Positions 1-8,992 of a stretch of 64,000 nt of DNA are shown piece by piece (position 1 is the stretch's first letter; each line of letters begins with the position of its first letter). The notes under the pieces are model-generated. The model was given only the letters and a program-made list of their open reading frames with translations, was not told the origin of the DNA and searched no databases. The stretch comes from Polyangiaceae bacterium. Lineage in GTDB: Bacteria > Myxococcota_A > Polyangia > Polyangiales > Polyangiaceae. The DNA lies in assembly GCA_016712345.1 (NCBI GenBank), contig JADJRH010000011.1:2604001-2668000 (forward strand), written 5' to 3'. Made by a program: the position numbers and the translations under genes.

Positions 1-207
1 CCCTGTTTCTTTGGTAAACCCCTGAATGACAGCGTCGGGGATGTACTCAGACCAACCGTACACAACCAACTTGCGGGCTTCTTTTTGAGTAGCCTGCGCT
101 GTGCCGCTGGGTGCCGGGCCCGCTGACCCTGAACCTCCACTGCTGCAAGCAAGACCGAGTGTTGTGATGGCGAGAGCCAGCGCAAAAAGGGACCGTCGGT
201 ACATCAT
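1..207 (-). CDS. potD: Polyamine ABC transporter substrate-binding lipoprotein, N-terminal part
   Basis: Only the first 69 codons lie in the window; the rest runs off the left edge. The reading starts MMYRRSLFALALAITTLGLAC, a lipoprotein signal with lipobox LGLAC, followed by a Gly/Ser/Pro linker and then VVYGWSEYIPDAVIQGF, which matches the opening of spermidine/putrescine-binding PotD/PotF proteins. It would capture polyamines outside the membrane and deliver them to the PotC permease encoded just upstream on the same strand. An in-frame ATG at 243 would add 12 residues and leave only 11 bases after the potC stop; neither start has a clear ribosome-binding site, and the shorter start gives the better signal peptide. 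Confidence 0.82.
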   Translation of the reverse strand, partial: MMYRRSLFALALAITTLGLACSSGGSGSAGPAPSGTAQATQKEARKLVVYGWSEYIPDAVIQGFTKETG

Positions 208-254
208 GAACGTGGGCGCATTTTCACAGAAGCGAGCGCGCATCGAAACAACTA

Positions 255-1079
255 TTATTTTGTGTACACTTTTTTGAGTGCTTCGGCGAGAGCCACCATC
301 ATCGCTGTGAGCACAATCAGCACGGTGGAAATCGTGTTGAGCGCCGGTGAAAGGCCCACCCGCGCCATCCCGTACACTTTCACGGGCAGCGTTTCAGAAG
401 TGGGGCCGCGCGTGAAATAGGTGACCACCAACTCATCAAAGCTGAGCGTAAAGCTGAGCAGACCCCCGGCGATGATCGCCGGCAAAAGGTAAGGAACGAT
501 CACCGAGAAAAACGCCCTCGTCGGCGTCGCACCGAGATCTTGAGCCGCCTCTTCAAGCGAAGGATCGAGGCCTGCCAAACGCGACTGAACGGTGACCATC
601 ACAAACGGAAAACAGAACGTTGTGTGCGCCAAGATCACCGTTAAAAAACCGAGATCCAAACGCACTGTTTTGAACAGCACAAGCAGGCTGATCCCAAGCA
701 ATATCTCGGGCAGGATCATCGGCACGTATGCCGCAATGCGTACCGCGCGAAGCCACCGCGCTTTGTGTCGATGGAGAAGCCAAGCGGACGACGTGCCGAG
801 GGCGATCGACAACGCGGTGGTCGCCGCTGCAATCTCCGTGGAGTTCCAAAGTGCTGCGATTAAAGACGATCGGCGCTCATCGGCGAGGTGTGCGCGCGTC
901 TCTTCATAAAGCTCGGCGTACCAGCGAAACGAAAGGCCTTCCCACACAAGGGCCATGTCACTCGCGTTGAATGAGTACACAACCAACACAACGATCGGCA
1001 GGTACAAAAAGGCGATCACGAGCGCGGTAAAACCCCCGAGCATCTGCCGCACGCGAGATGGCGAATGGCTCACATTCAC
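255..1079 (-). CDS. potC: Polyamine ABC transporter permease PotC
   Basis: A 274-residue inner-membrane permease with about six hydrophobic segments. The EAA loop that contacts the ATPase is at residues 176-190 (EEAAQDLGATPTRAF), typical of binding-protein-dependent permeases of the PotC type. The start is GTG at 1079, overlapping the stop of the upstream lipoprotein gene as GTGA, which suggests translational coupling. potD follows after a few bases. The usual partners potA (ATPase) and potB (second permease) are not upstream, because a divergent gene begins there; they must lie beyond the left edge or elsewhere. Confidence 0.9.
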   Translation of the reverse strand: MNVSHSPSRVRQMLGGFTALVIAFLYLPIVVLVVYSFNASDMALVWEGLSFRWYAELYEETRAHLADERRSSLIAALWNSTEIAAATTALSIALGTSSAWLLHRHKARWLRAVRIAAYVPMILPEILLGISLLVLFKTVRLDLGFLTVILAHTTFCFPFVMVTVQSRLAGLDPSLEEAAQDLGATPTRAFFSVIVPYLLPAIIAGGLLSFTLSFDELVVTYFTRGPTSETLPVKVYGMARVGLSPALNTISTVLIVLTAMMVALAEALKKVYTK

Positions 1080-1912
1080 CTGCGAAGGATTGGCGTGGAC
1101 GGATCCACAGCGCCGTGATCGACCTTGCCCTCAATGTAGAGTTCTGTCGATGGTCCACCCTGCACCGGGTACCCGCGCGCAATCACTGTGTACGTTTTCT
1201 CAGAAACGTTGGTGACAAGTTCGTACTGAAACACCTGGGGCGCCCCCGACAGATCGAGCCGAACACATTTCCAGCCTTCCGATTGCCAGTCTTCAGGTTT
1301 GGACGAGTACGGACTTGTCTTCACCGCATCGAGCGAGGGCGGCACCGCGGAGGCCGACGGGCAGAATTTTTGAGGGTCTTTTTCAATGGCGCCCATCAGC
1401 CCCACCATGACGCGCCGCAAGTTCATTTTGGCTTCATTTTCCCTGGATTGCCCGAGGTATGAAACGGTGTCGCGTTTCATCAAATCGGCGCATCGCGGAA
1501 CATCCACACCGGCGATCTTGGGTGGGTTTGCGATCACTTCAAACACGGCGTCGATCGGGCGCTTGGACGATCCATTTTTTTTCGCCTGCGCGGCGACGGC
1601 CTCGCTCAACTTCTTGCACTTCGATTTAAGTTCGACGGCTTCATCCTGCGTGAGCGGCTGCGTACCCGGCACGGGCACGCTGTCGTACGGAACGCCGGGT
1701 TTCGGCGGCGCCGACGGAGCAGCGGACGGTTGTGGCGCCGCAGTTGCCGCGGGCGTTGCGGGCGTGGACGTTTGTACGGGTTCCGACGTGGGTTGGGTCG
1801 ATCCGACCGACGTTGGATTTGTGGGTTCGGGCGAAGCCGGGCCACATGAGACAAGCGCGACCACTCCGCAGGCGGCGGCCACGCACAGCACGTTTCGGAG
1901 CAAACCGATCAT
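1076..1912 (-). CDS. Uncharacterised Pro/Thr-rich lipoprotein, first gene of the pot operon
   Basis: A 278-residue protein with a lipoprotein signal ending in LVSCG, a 60-residue linker rich in Pro, Thr, Ser and Ala, then a folded region of about 190 residues containing several cysteines. I do not recognise the family. It is the first gene of the minus-strand run and its TGA overlaps the potC GTG start, so it is probably co-translated with the polyamine transporter. That position suggests an accessory envelope role, but nothing in the sequence shows a direct link to polyamines. Confidence 0.75.
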   Translation of the reverse strand: MIGLLRNVLCVAAACGVVALVSCGPASPEPTNPTSVGSTQPTSEPVQTSTPATPAATAAPQPSAAPSAPPKPGVPYDSVPVPGTQPLTQDEAVELKSKCKKLSEAVAAQAKKNGSSKRPIDAVFEVIANPPKIAGVDVPRCADLMKRDTVSYLGQSRENEAKMNLRRVMVGLMGAIEKDPQKFCPSASAVPPSLDAVKTSPYSSKPEDWQSEGWKCVRLDLSGAPQVFQYELVTNVSEKTYTVIARGYPVQGGPSTELYIEGKVDHGAVDPSTPILRR

Positions 1913-2031
1913 TGCGGGGCAGGGTAGAACAAGTCGGGATTGTTGGGGCCCGCTTTGCGCGCAATGTCGTCGCCAAAAAAAGCGTGGTCGGTGGTATTAG
2001 GTGCCGTCCCTTCCTTGGCCCAGGTCGCACC

Positions 2032-4806
2032 GTGAACGCTTCAAAAGAAATCCTGAAAGACACCGCCCTGGCGCTGTCGTCGGGTCGCCTGTGGTTGCTC
2101 CTCCTCGTGGCGGGTGCAGCCTTTTTTTTCGGGCTTGAACGCTTGATGACCCGCCGCCGAGAACGCGTTCGCACCATCTTGTTTTGGAGCCTTTTCACCG
2201 TTGCGATGGGCCTGGGTTTGTGGGCCGCTTGGGACACCGCTTTTGTCTGCGACGACGCCTTTATTTCATTTCGCTACGCCAGAAACTTTGCTCTCGGCAA
2301 AGGCCTTGTTTGGAACGAAGGCGAGTGGGTTGAAGGGTACACCAACTTCTTGTGGACCTTTTTGCTCGGCCTTGTTGGCAAGCTCGGTGGCAACATTCCA
2401 GAAACGGCGTTGTGGGGGTGTTTGGCCACGTTTGTGATCACCCTGTTTGGAACGGCAATCGCCGTTCGCAAAGCGGCTCCGTCCCCTCCGGCGCTTCCAT
2501 TTGCGGTGATTGCGCTGGCAGCGCTTGTGCCATTTCACACCTTCGCAACGTCGGGCTTGGAAACCATGCCGGCTGCCATGTTGGTAGTGCTGGCTCTCGT
2601 GGCGAGCGGGCACAAACGCGGGGCCTGGATATCTGGAATACTTTTAGTATTCGCCACAATGATGCGGCCGGACCACGTTTTGTTTTATGCGTGTTTCGGT
2701 CTGACAATTGCGCTCGAAGACGTTGTGTTTGTACAAAAGCCGTTGCTTCGCCGCCTCGACTTTAAACGGTACGCCGCTTACCTCTTGCCGTTTTTCGTTA
2801 TTTTCGTGCCGTTTTATCTCATTCGCTGGAAGGTCTACGGCGACTTCTTTCCCAACACGTATTACGCCAAATCCGGCGACGGAGCTTACTGGTCCCAGGG
2901 TGGAATTTACGGGCTCCACTTCGTCGCATCGTCCACTGCGTGGATTTGGCTCCCCACGTTTTTGGTGGTGTTGTTCGGCAAAAGTCGCAACAGAACTGAA
3001 TTTAGAACGCGCGCCTTTGCCCTTCTCGCGGTCCCCCTTTTTGCAACCTACGTGATCAAAGTGGGCGGCGACTTTATGGAGTACAGATTTTTTGTACCCC
3101 TGCTTCCCATTGTCGCCATCTCCATGGAGGTGAGTTTAAGGTGGAAATTCAGCAAACCGAAACACGCCTGGACTCCCTGGCTCGCGGGCTTTTTTGGCAT
3201 TCTTTCGCTCGGTACAGCCCTTTTTCCTGTACGGCTTGTCCCCCCTCGCGGCATCCGTTGGGGCATTGCGCGTGAACCGAGTTTTTATAAAGTCCGTCAG
3301 GCTCACCCCCTGATTATTGAATGTGGTTGGGAGCATTTGGGTAGAGAACTCAACATCTCTCTCTCCTCCAAAGGGGTGAAACCGCCTCTCGCCGCCGGAG
3401 CGATTGGCCTTTTGGGTTATTATTCAGATCTGCCCTTGGTCGACGGAATGGGCCTCACAAACAGGGCCATTGCTCACAAAACAATTAAGGGTAGGGGCCG
3501 CGTGGGGCATGAAAAAGTGGCCAACGTGCCCGAGCTGATTGAGCAGGGCGCCGTTGTGGACGTGGGCTTTCGTTTCGACGCCTATTTCCGTGAATCGGCG
3601 TTGATTAAGATCGGCCCCTCAAAACTCTTCTTCCTGCGCTACGATCCCACCTGGGCCGCCCGAATAGCCAAACTGCCTGGAACCACCTTACCGTCGCCTG
3701 AACGCGATGTTGAAACCCTGGTGCGCACAGCGCCTCGCGAACGGGTGCTCGCGGGTAGAAAGTTTTATAGAGACTTTTTGGCCATTCATCCCAAACGTGA
3801 CTACCTGCTTTGGCAAATTGAAACGCGTTTGGCTTCTATCGCAGACTTTGAAGAAGATCTACCCAAAGGGTATACCACCGGCAAAGGTCTGCGTATTGAA
3901 AGGGCGGAGCGCCCGTCGGGTGTAACGGGTGACGCGTGGCTGGCCTCTCTTCCCGATCCCAAAGGGGGTAGGGTAGGGAAGGTAGAAATTCCGATCGGGC
4001 CGCTTTACGCCGAAGAAATCCGATTTGTTCTGGGTGGAAAAAAATCGGACAAGTTAACTGTCAAGTTGATCATCTCGGGTGAGGAGGTGGACTCGGTGAG
4101 GCCCACCGGTTTGCCCGGAGCCACCCCCGTATCATTCTCTGTTCGCGACTATCTCGGAGAATCGGGCTCCATCATCATCGAAGACGCCGACCCGGCGCCG
4201 AATGTGGGTATCCTGGTCGATGCCGTTCATACCGCGCCCACAGACGGTGATCTGCGAGAACGCCTTCGAAACGCCGGCCCCACGTTTGGCTCGGGCTATG
4301 GTGAACTGCTCCGCGAAGCGTTTCTACTCTTACCCCCCGACGACCCCGACAGAAAACGCCTGGAGTCGAAAATCGCCGTTCGCCTCAATCTCGATAAATT
4401 GCCTGAAAATGCAGTTATCAAAGGGGAAGCTTTTGGAAAAGGCCCCGTGGGGAAGGCCATTGCAGGGCAAGATCCTATTGTCGGCTTTGAAGGCTCGGCG
4501 TTTTTAAACAGCATGCACGGCGGCGATCAAACAAAGGGAAGGGTAGAATTTGGAACGTTGGTTCTACCAGTTGACCCCATCGCGGTTCTCGTTTCGGGTG
4601 GGACAGGCTGTCACAAAACGTTTGTCGGGCTTGAAGTGGACGGGAAGATTGTTGCCCGCGCGTGCGGAAAAAACGATCATTTTATGCGGCGTGAAGAGCT
4701 GCGCGCCGGAACGTATGCGGGCAAACGCGGCAGAATTGTGGCAGTGGACGACTCCGATGGTCCGTGGGGCCACATCGTTGTCGACGATATCCTGATCCCG
4801 CGATAG
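2032..4806 (+). CDS. Large membrane glycosyltransferase (GT-C fold, arabinofuranosyltransferase-like)
   Basis: About 924 residues. The N-terminal 400 residues contain many membrane segments and, after the first, the loop DDAFISFRYARN (near residues 72-83) followed by GYTNFLWTFLLG, the pattern of GT-C glycosyltransferases related to mycobacterial AftB and other polyprenyl-phosphate-sugar enzymes. The Asp pair is the expected catalytic/metal position. The C-terminal 500 residues look soluble and probably face the periplasm. The open frame extends back to 1732 but overlaps the divergent lipoprotein gene; GTG at 2032 is chosen because it precedes the first membrane segment. The sugar and acceptor are unknown. 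Confidence 0.78.
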   Translation: MNASKEILKDTALALSSGRLWLLLLVAGAAFFFGLERLMTRRRERVRTILFWSLFTVAMGLGLWAAWDTAFVCDDAFISFRYARNFALGKGLVWNEGEWVEGYTNFLWTFLLGLVGKLGGNIPETALWGCLATFVITLFGTAIAVRKAAPSPPALPFAVIALAALVPFHTFATSGLETMPAAMLVVLALVASGHKRGAWISGILLVFATMMRPDHVLFYACFGLTIALEDVVFVQKPLLRRLDFKRYAAYLLPFFVIFVPFYLIRWKVYGDFFPNTYYAKSGDGAYWSQGGIYGLHFVASSTAWIWLPTFLVVLFGKSRNRTEFRTRAFALLAVPLFATYVIKVGGDFMEYRFFVPLLPIVAISMEVSLRWKFSKPKHAWTPWLAGFFGILSLGTALFPVRLVPPRGIRWGIAREPSFYKVRQAHPLIIECGWEHLGRELNISLSSKGVKPPLAAGAIGLLGYYSDLPLVDGMGLTNRAIAHKTIKGRGRVGHEKVANVPELIEQGAVVDVGFRFDAYFRESALIKIGPSKLFFLRYDPTWAARIAKLPGTTLPSPERDVETLVRTAPRERVLAGRKFYRDFLAIHPKRDYLLWQIETRLASIADFEEDLPKGYTTGKGLRIERAERPSGVTGDAWLASLPDPKGGRVGKVEIPIGPLYAEEIRFVLGGKKSDKLTVKLIISGEEVDSVRPTGLPGATPVSFSVRDYLGESGSIIIEDADPAPNVGILVDAVHTAPTDGDLRERLRNAGPTFGSGYGELLREAFLLLPPDDPDRKRLESKIAVRLNLDKLPENAVIKGEAFGKGPVGKAIAGQDPIVGFEGSAFLNSMHGGDQTKGRVEFGTLVLPVDPIAVLVSGGTGCHKTFVGLEVDGKIVARACGKNDHFMRREELRAGTYAGKRGRIVAVDDSDGPWGHIVVDDILIPR

Positions 4807-4818
4807 CGTGGCCGTACC

Positions 4819-5808
4819 ATGTCCAACGAATCTACCCATTGGTTTCGAGACAACGCAGAATCGATTGGCCGCACACCGCTTGTGCGCCTCAACCGCGTGA
4901 TCGACGGCGCCGACGCGCTGGTGCTCGGCAAAATTGAAGGGCGAAATCCCGCGTACTCCGTCAAGTGCCGGCTGGGCGCGGCCATGGTGTGGGACGCCGA
5001 AAAGCGCGGCGCGCTCGGTCCCGGCAAAGAAATTGTGGAGCCGACAAGCGGAAACACCGGCATTGCGCTCGCATTTGTGGCCGCCGCCAAAGGTTATCCG
5101 CTTACGTTGACAATGCCCGAGACAATGAGCGTGGAGCGCCGAAAGCTGCTTGTGACCTACGGCGCCAAGCTCGTTCTCACAGAAGGGCCGCGCGGTATGT
5201 CGGGCGCCATTGCCAAAGCCGAAGAGATCGTGGCGTCGGATCCAAACAAATACGTGTTGCTTCAGCAGTTTAAAAACCCTGCAAATCCAGCCATTCATGA
5301 AGCAACAACAGGCCCCGAAATTTGGAACGACACGGCGGGCAACGTGGACATCTTTGTCGCCGGCGTTGGAACGGGTGGCACGATCACCGGCGTTTCAAGG
5401 TATTTTGAAAAGGTGCGTGGCAAAGCCCTTCACTCCATCGCTGTTGAACCGGCGGCGAGTCCGGTGATCACGCAACGCCGCGCCGGTGAACCGAACAAGC
5501 CCGGACCGCACAAAATCCAGGGAATCGGCGCTGGATTTGTTCCCGACGTGCTCGACCTTTCACTCATTGATGAAGTGGAACAGGTCACCAACGAAGAGGC
5601 TGTTGCGTACGCACGCCGTCTCGCGCGCGAAGAAGGGATCTTGGCCGGCATCTCGTGCGGGGCCGCGGTTGCCGTTGCCGCGCGCGTTGCAAAACGCCCT
5701 GAAAGCAAGGGCAAGACGATCGTCGTTGTGTTGCCCGACTCGGGCGAGCGTTACCTGTCGACCGTTTTGTTTGAAGGAATGTTCGACGACAAAGGCTTGG
5801 CGTCATGA
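4819..5808 (+). CDS. cysK: Cysteine synthase A (O-acetylserine sulfhydrylase)
   Basis: A 329-residue PLP enzyme that makes cysteine from O-acetylserine and sulfide in the cytoplasm. The Schiff-base lysine is K49 in NPAYSVKCRLG; the substrate loop PTSGNTG is at residues 75-81 and the phosphate-binding GTGGT at 184-188, all as in CysK. Its stop overlaps the cysE start as ATGA, so the two enzymes that form the cysteine synthase complex are encoded together and in stoichiometric coupling. It begins 12 bases after the glycosyltransferase stop, so it may be transcribed with that gene. Confidence 0.95.
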   Translation: MSNESTHWFRDNAESIGRTPLVRLNRVIDGADALVLGKIEGRNPAYSVKCRLGAAMVWDAEKRGALGPGKEIVEPTSGNTGIALAFVAAAKGYPLTLTMPETMSVERRKLLVTYGAKLVLTEGPRGMSGAIAKAEEIVASDPNKYVLLQQFKNPANPAIHEATTGPEIWNDTAGNVDIFVAGVGTGGTITGVSRYFEKVRGKALHSIAVEPAASPVITQRRAGEPNKPGPHKIQGIGAGFVPDVLDLSLIDEVEQVTNEEAVAYARRLAREEGILAGISCGAAVAVAARVAKRPESKGKTIVVVLPDSGERYLSTVLFEGMFDDKGLAS

Positions 5809-6803
5809 GCAATACGCTCGTGTCGGTCCCCTCCGTTCCGCCGAAGAGTACACCTCGGCCGGAAAGGGAAGCCGACGCGCAGGCTCCGCATTCCACCGAC
5901 GCCTGGGGCCTGCGCCACGTGGTCACCGAGTTGCGAGCCGCGAGGCGCGCATTTGACGCATCGCGCGGAAGGCAGTGCGGACGTACACCGCTGCCGTCGC
6001 GTGAAGCTCTTGTTCGGGTGATTCAGGGGCTTCGCGCGGCGCTGTTTCCCGCTCATTTTGGTCCGCCCGACTTGAATGAAGACGGCGTTGATTTCTTTGT
6101 GGGCCACACGCTCGATCGAACGCTCGCGGCACTGCACGAACAGGTGCTTCGCGGCCTTCTGTTTGAGTGCGGCGGATGCGAACGCGAGCGGTGTACATCT
6201 CGCGCGGCGGAAGTGATGCACCATTTCGCAGCCGCTTTGCCGCGCGTCCGCGCCTTGCTTGAAACCGATATTCGCGCCGCGTACGAAGGGGATCCCGCAG
6301 CCACAAGCCCGGATGAAGCGATCTTCTGCTACCCCGGCATCACAGCGATCGTCCATCAACGAATTGCTCATGTTCTCTACTCCGAACACGTGCCGCTGAT
6401 TCCTCGCATTTTAACGGAGATCGCGCACGCCGACACCGGGGTTGACATTCATCCCGGCGCTCAAATCGGTCAGAGCTTTTTTATCGATCACGGCACCGGC
6501 GTTGTGATTGGTGAAACCGCCGTGATCGGCGACAGGGTAAGGCTTTTTCAAGGCGTCACATTGGGCGCAAAGAGCTTTCCACTCGACGAAAAAGGGCAAC
6601 CCATTAAAGGCATCGCGCGCCATCCCATTGTGGAAGACGACGTTGTCATTTACGCAGGGGCTACCATCTTGGGTAGAATCACCATTGGCCGCGGCAGCAG
6701 CATCGGCGGCAATGTGTGGCTCACGCGCGGCGTCCCTCCCAATAGCCGTGTTACCCAAGGGCAGGCCAAAGCCGATATCTTTACAGAAGGCTCCGGAATC
6801 TAG
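5805..6803 (+). CDS. cysE: Serine O-acetyltransferase
   Basis: A 332-residue enzyme that acetylates serine with acetyl-CoA to give the CysK substrate. The C-terminal 130 residues form the left-handed beta-helix, with catalytic Asp214 (VDIHPGAQIG) and His229 (FIDHGTGVVIGET) and the GVTLGAKS loop. The N-terminal helical part is longer than in the E. coli enzyme and carries a small cysteine cluster (ECGGCERERC, residues 121-130) that could bind a metal. The extreme C-terminus, ending in isoleucine, fits the tail that docks into CysK. The ATGA overlap with cysK makes this a two-gene operon. Confidence 0.94.
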   Translation: MSNTLVSVPSVPPKSTPRPEREADAQAPHSTDAWGLRHVVTELRAARRAFDASRGRQCGRTPLPSREALVRVIQGLRAALFPAHFGPPDLNEDGVDFFVGHTLDRTLAALHEQVLRGLLFECGGCERERCTSRAAEVMHHFAAALPRVRALLETDIRAAYEGDPAATSPDEAIFCYPGITAIVHQRIAHVLYSEHVPLIPRILTEIAHADTGVDIHPGAQIGQSFFIDHGTGVVIGETAVIGDRVRLFQGVTLGAKSFPLDEKGQPIKGIARHPIVEDDVVIYAGATILGRITIGRGSSIGGNVWLTRGVPPNSRVTQGQAKADIFTEGSGI

Positions 6804-6880
6804 CGGCCGAACCGTATTGGTCAACCTGACGCGTCGAGCTTCGCTGAAGCGTGGTATTCAAACACGGAGCTTGGGGAGGC

Positions 6881-7034
6881 CACTGAGGTTACACGGAGGA
6901 TTTTGTATTTCGGCCTGCAATCGGCTTGCAAGATGTCGTTCCAAGATTTGGATGAACAGCTTCTGACATCCATGGCAGCCCGCTGAACAAGAAGAAATCT
7001 CCGTGGATCTCGCTGAAACTCAGTGCCTCCGTGG
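6881..7034. repeat. Inverted pair of CACGGAGG/CACTGAG words between convergent genes
   Basis: The 250-base gap between cysE and the convergent ABC transporter contains CACTGAGGTTACACGGAGG (6881 onward) and, on the opposite strand, a related segment with CACTGAG and CCACGGAGAT (6993-7034). Together they form an imperfect inverted repeat that could act as a bidirectional transcription stop. Words of the CACGGAGG/CACAGAGG type recur as dispersed elements in several bacterial phyla; that link is from general knowledge and is not tested here. Confidence 0.45.
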
Positions 7035-7053
7035 TCGATCTGGGACGTTCCCG

Positions 7054-8901
7054 CTACAAATAGCCCTGGGCTTGGAGCGAAAAAAGGCGCGCGTAGAGGC
7101 CGTTTTTTGCCACAAGTTCTTCGTGCGTGCCCTGTTCTACAATCCCACCTTTTTCTAAAACAATAATCTGTTCTGCCAATCTGACGGTTGGAAAGCGGTG
7201 GGAGATCACAATCGAAGTTTTCCCCTGCGCGAGGCGTTGAAACCTCTTAAACACCGCGTGTTCGGCCTCGGCGTCGAGCGCGGCTGTTGGTTCGTCGAGC
7301 ACCAATATATCGGCGCCTTCACGCATAAACGCGCGCGAAAGAGCGAGTTTTTGCCACTGACCACCCGACAGTTCAACCCCACCTTTAAACGACCTGCCGA
7401 GTTGAGTCTCCAGCTTGTCGGGTAGATTGTCCACCACTTCCGTGGCTCCGCCCAATTCGACGGCGTGGGTCACTTTAGGGACATCGGTCATTTGCGGAAC
7501 GTTGCCGATCCCCACCGTTTCGCGAGCAAGCAACTTATACTGACCAAAATCCTGAAACACCACGCCGATGCGATTTTGCACCTCTTCTCGCGGATAGTCA
7601 GAAAGGTCTTTTCCATCGAGAAAAATGCGTCCCTCGGTGGGCTCATAGAGCCGCGTCAGGAGTTTGATAAACGTTGTTTTGCCCGCCCCGTTATGGCCCA
7701 CAAGCGCCACCGAGTGACCGAGCGGCAATGTCAGATCAATATGCCGGAGCGCCCATGAGTCACGCCCCGGATATTTAAACCCCACATTTTGGAAAACGAG
7801 CCCATGGGGTAAATGGGGAGGTGCGACGATTGCAGACGAAGATATGCGCTCTTTCGTATCGTCAGAGCGATCGGACTTGACATCCATCTCCAAAAAGTCG
7901 AACAGGTTGGACATGTACAAGTTGTCTTCGTACATGCCGCCAATCGCGCCCAAAATCGTTTGAAACGCTGTTTGACCTTGCTGAAATGACGCCACGTACA
8001 GGGTCATTTGCCCAAGCGTAATGAGCCCGGCCGCCGCAGCCAAACCCATTGATAAAAACGAACCGTAAAACGCACCCGCCGCGAGGAGAGAAAGGGCGTA
8101 CGCCCAACCCGCTTTTCGAACAGCCAGGTTCACATCCTCTTTGTAAAACTTCTCTCCCAGGCCTTTATACCTGTCGAGCAACATTCTACCAAAGCCGAAC
8201 ACCTTGACTTCTTTGGCATATTCATCATTGGCCAAAACGTATTCAATGTAGTTGAGTTTCCGAGTGTCAGGTGACCGCCAGTTTCTAAGTCGAAAACCCT
8301 CCTCCCCAAACTTCACCTCGGCGATGGTTGCCGGAATCGTCGCCGCAACAAGGCCAATAACGATCCAACCGCTGTACGAAGCGATGAGAATGACATACCC
8401 CACAAGGGTGATGATATTCTGAACAATTCCAAACGAGTTGAGTACCACGCCGATCGGCCGTGCCGACGCCTCGCGCCGCGCCCGAGTGAGCCTGTCATAC
8501 ACGTCAGGATCTTCAAAATGGGTAAGTTCAAGCGTCAGCGCTTTTTCTAAAATGGCAACGTTGATATTGATACCGAGGCGCGTGCCAACAACCATGTGAA
8601 TCAAGCTGTACCCGCGCTGCTCCGCCATTTTCAGCGCCACAAGCCCGGCTTCCACACAAATCCATTGCACGGTAAGGGCCGCGTTTTTCGCAATCACCGC
8701 GTCGACAATCCACTTGCCCACAGCGGCCATCGCAATGGGAAGCAGCGACGCTATTGCGGTGAGTACACCCAAGGTCAACGTTCCGATGGGAGACGCCTTC
8801 CAAACCAGGCCCATCGTCCTTGGAACGTGGGTAAACCCACCGGCGAGGCGCTTTCTAAAGGAGACCGAAGGTGCAGACTTATCGAGGGGAGGTGGTGACA
8901 T
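7054..8901 (-). CDS. ABC exporter, fused permease and ATPase half-transporter
   Basis: A 615-residue inner-membrane protein. Residues 30-330 form the transmembrane domain; the ATPase follows with Walker A GHNGAGKTT (402-410), signature LSGGQ (511-515), Walker B ILVLDEPT (532-539) and the switch histidine in ISHR (568). This is the architecture of exporter half-transporters that dimerise. No partner half-transporter is adjacent, so it is probably a homodimer; the substrate is unknown. The start is placed at ATG 8901 (MSPPPLDKS), giving a 91-base gap to the divergent gene, rather than the longer frame reaching 8994. Confidence 0.88.
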   Translation of the reverse strand: MSPPPLDKSAPSVSFRKRLAGGFTHVPRTMGLVWKASPIGTLTLGVLTAIASLLPIAMAAVGKWIVDAVIAKNAALTVQWICVEAGLVALKMAEQRGYSLIHMVVGTRLGININVAILEKALTLELTHFEDPDVYDRLTRARREASARPIGVVLNSFGIVQNIITLVGYVILIASYSGWIVIGLVAATIPATIAEVKFGEEGFRLRNWRSPDTRKLNYIEYVLANDEYAKEVKVFGFGRMLLDRYKGLGEKFYKEDVNLAVRKAGWAYALSLLAAGAFYGSFLSMGLAAAAGLITLGQMTLYVASFQQGQTAFQTILGAIGGMYEDNLYMSNLFDFLEMDVKSDRSDDTKERISSSAIVAPPHLPHGLVFQNVGFKYPGRDSWALRHIDLTLPLGHSVALVGHNGAGKTTFIKLLTRLYEPTEGRIFLDGKDLSDYPREEVQNRIGVVFQDFGQYKLLARETVGIGNVPQMTDVPKVTHAVELGGATEVVDNLPDKLETQLGRSFKGGVELSGGQWQKLALSRAFMREGADILVLDEPTAALDAEAEHAVFKRFQRLAQGKTSIVISHRFPTVRLAEQIIVLEKGGIVEQGTHEELVAKNGLYARLFSLQAQGYL

Positions 8902-8992
8902 GGGATTGCGACGCCGCCGTGCTAAGTGTACGCCTGAACGTACGTACGGTAATGCGGCCCACTCTACTCTGATCGCAAAACAATCGGATGCC
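8902..8992. promoter_or_regulatory. Shared divergent promoter region
   Basis: This 91-base gap separates the start codons of the minus-strand ABC exporter and the plus-strand RNase-H-like gene and must contain the promoters of both. It includes the repeated word ACGTACGTACGG. No convincing -35/-10 pair can be assigned by eye. Confidence 0.35.
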
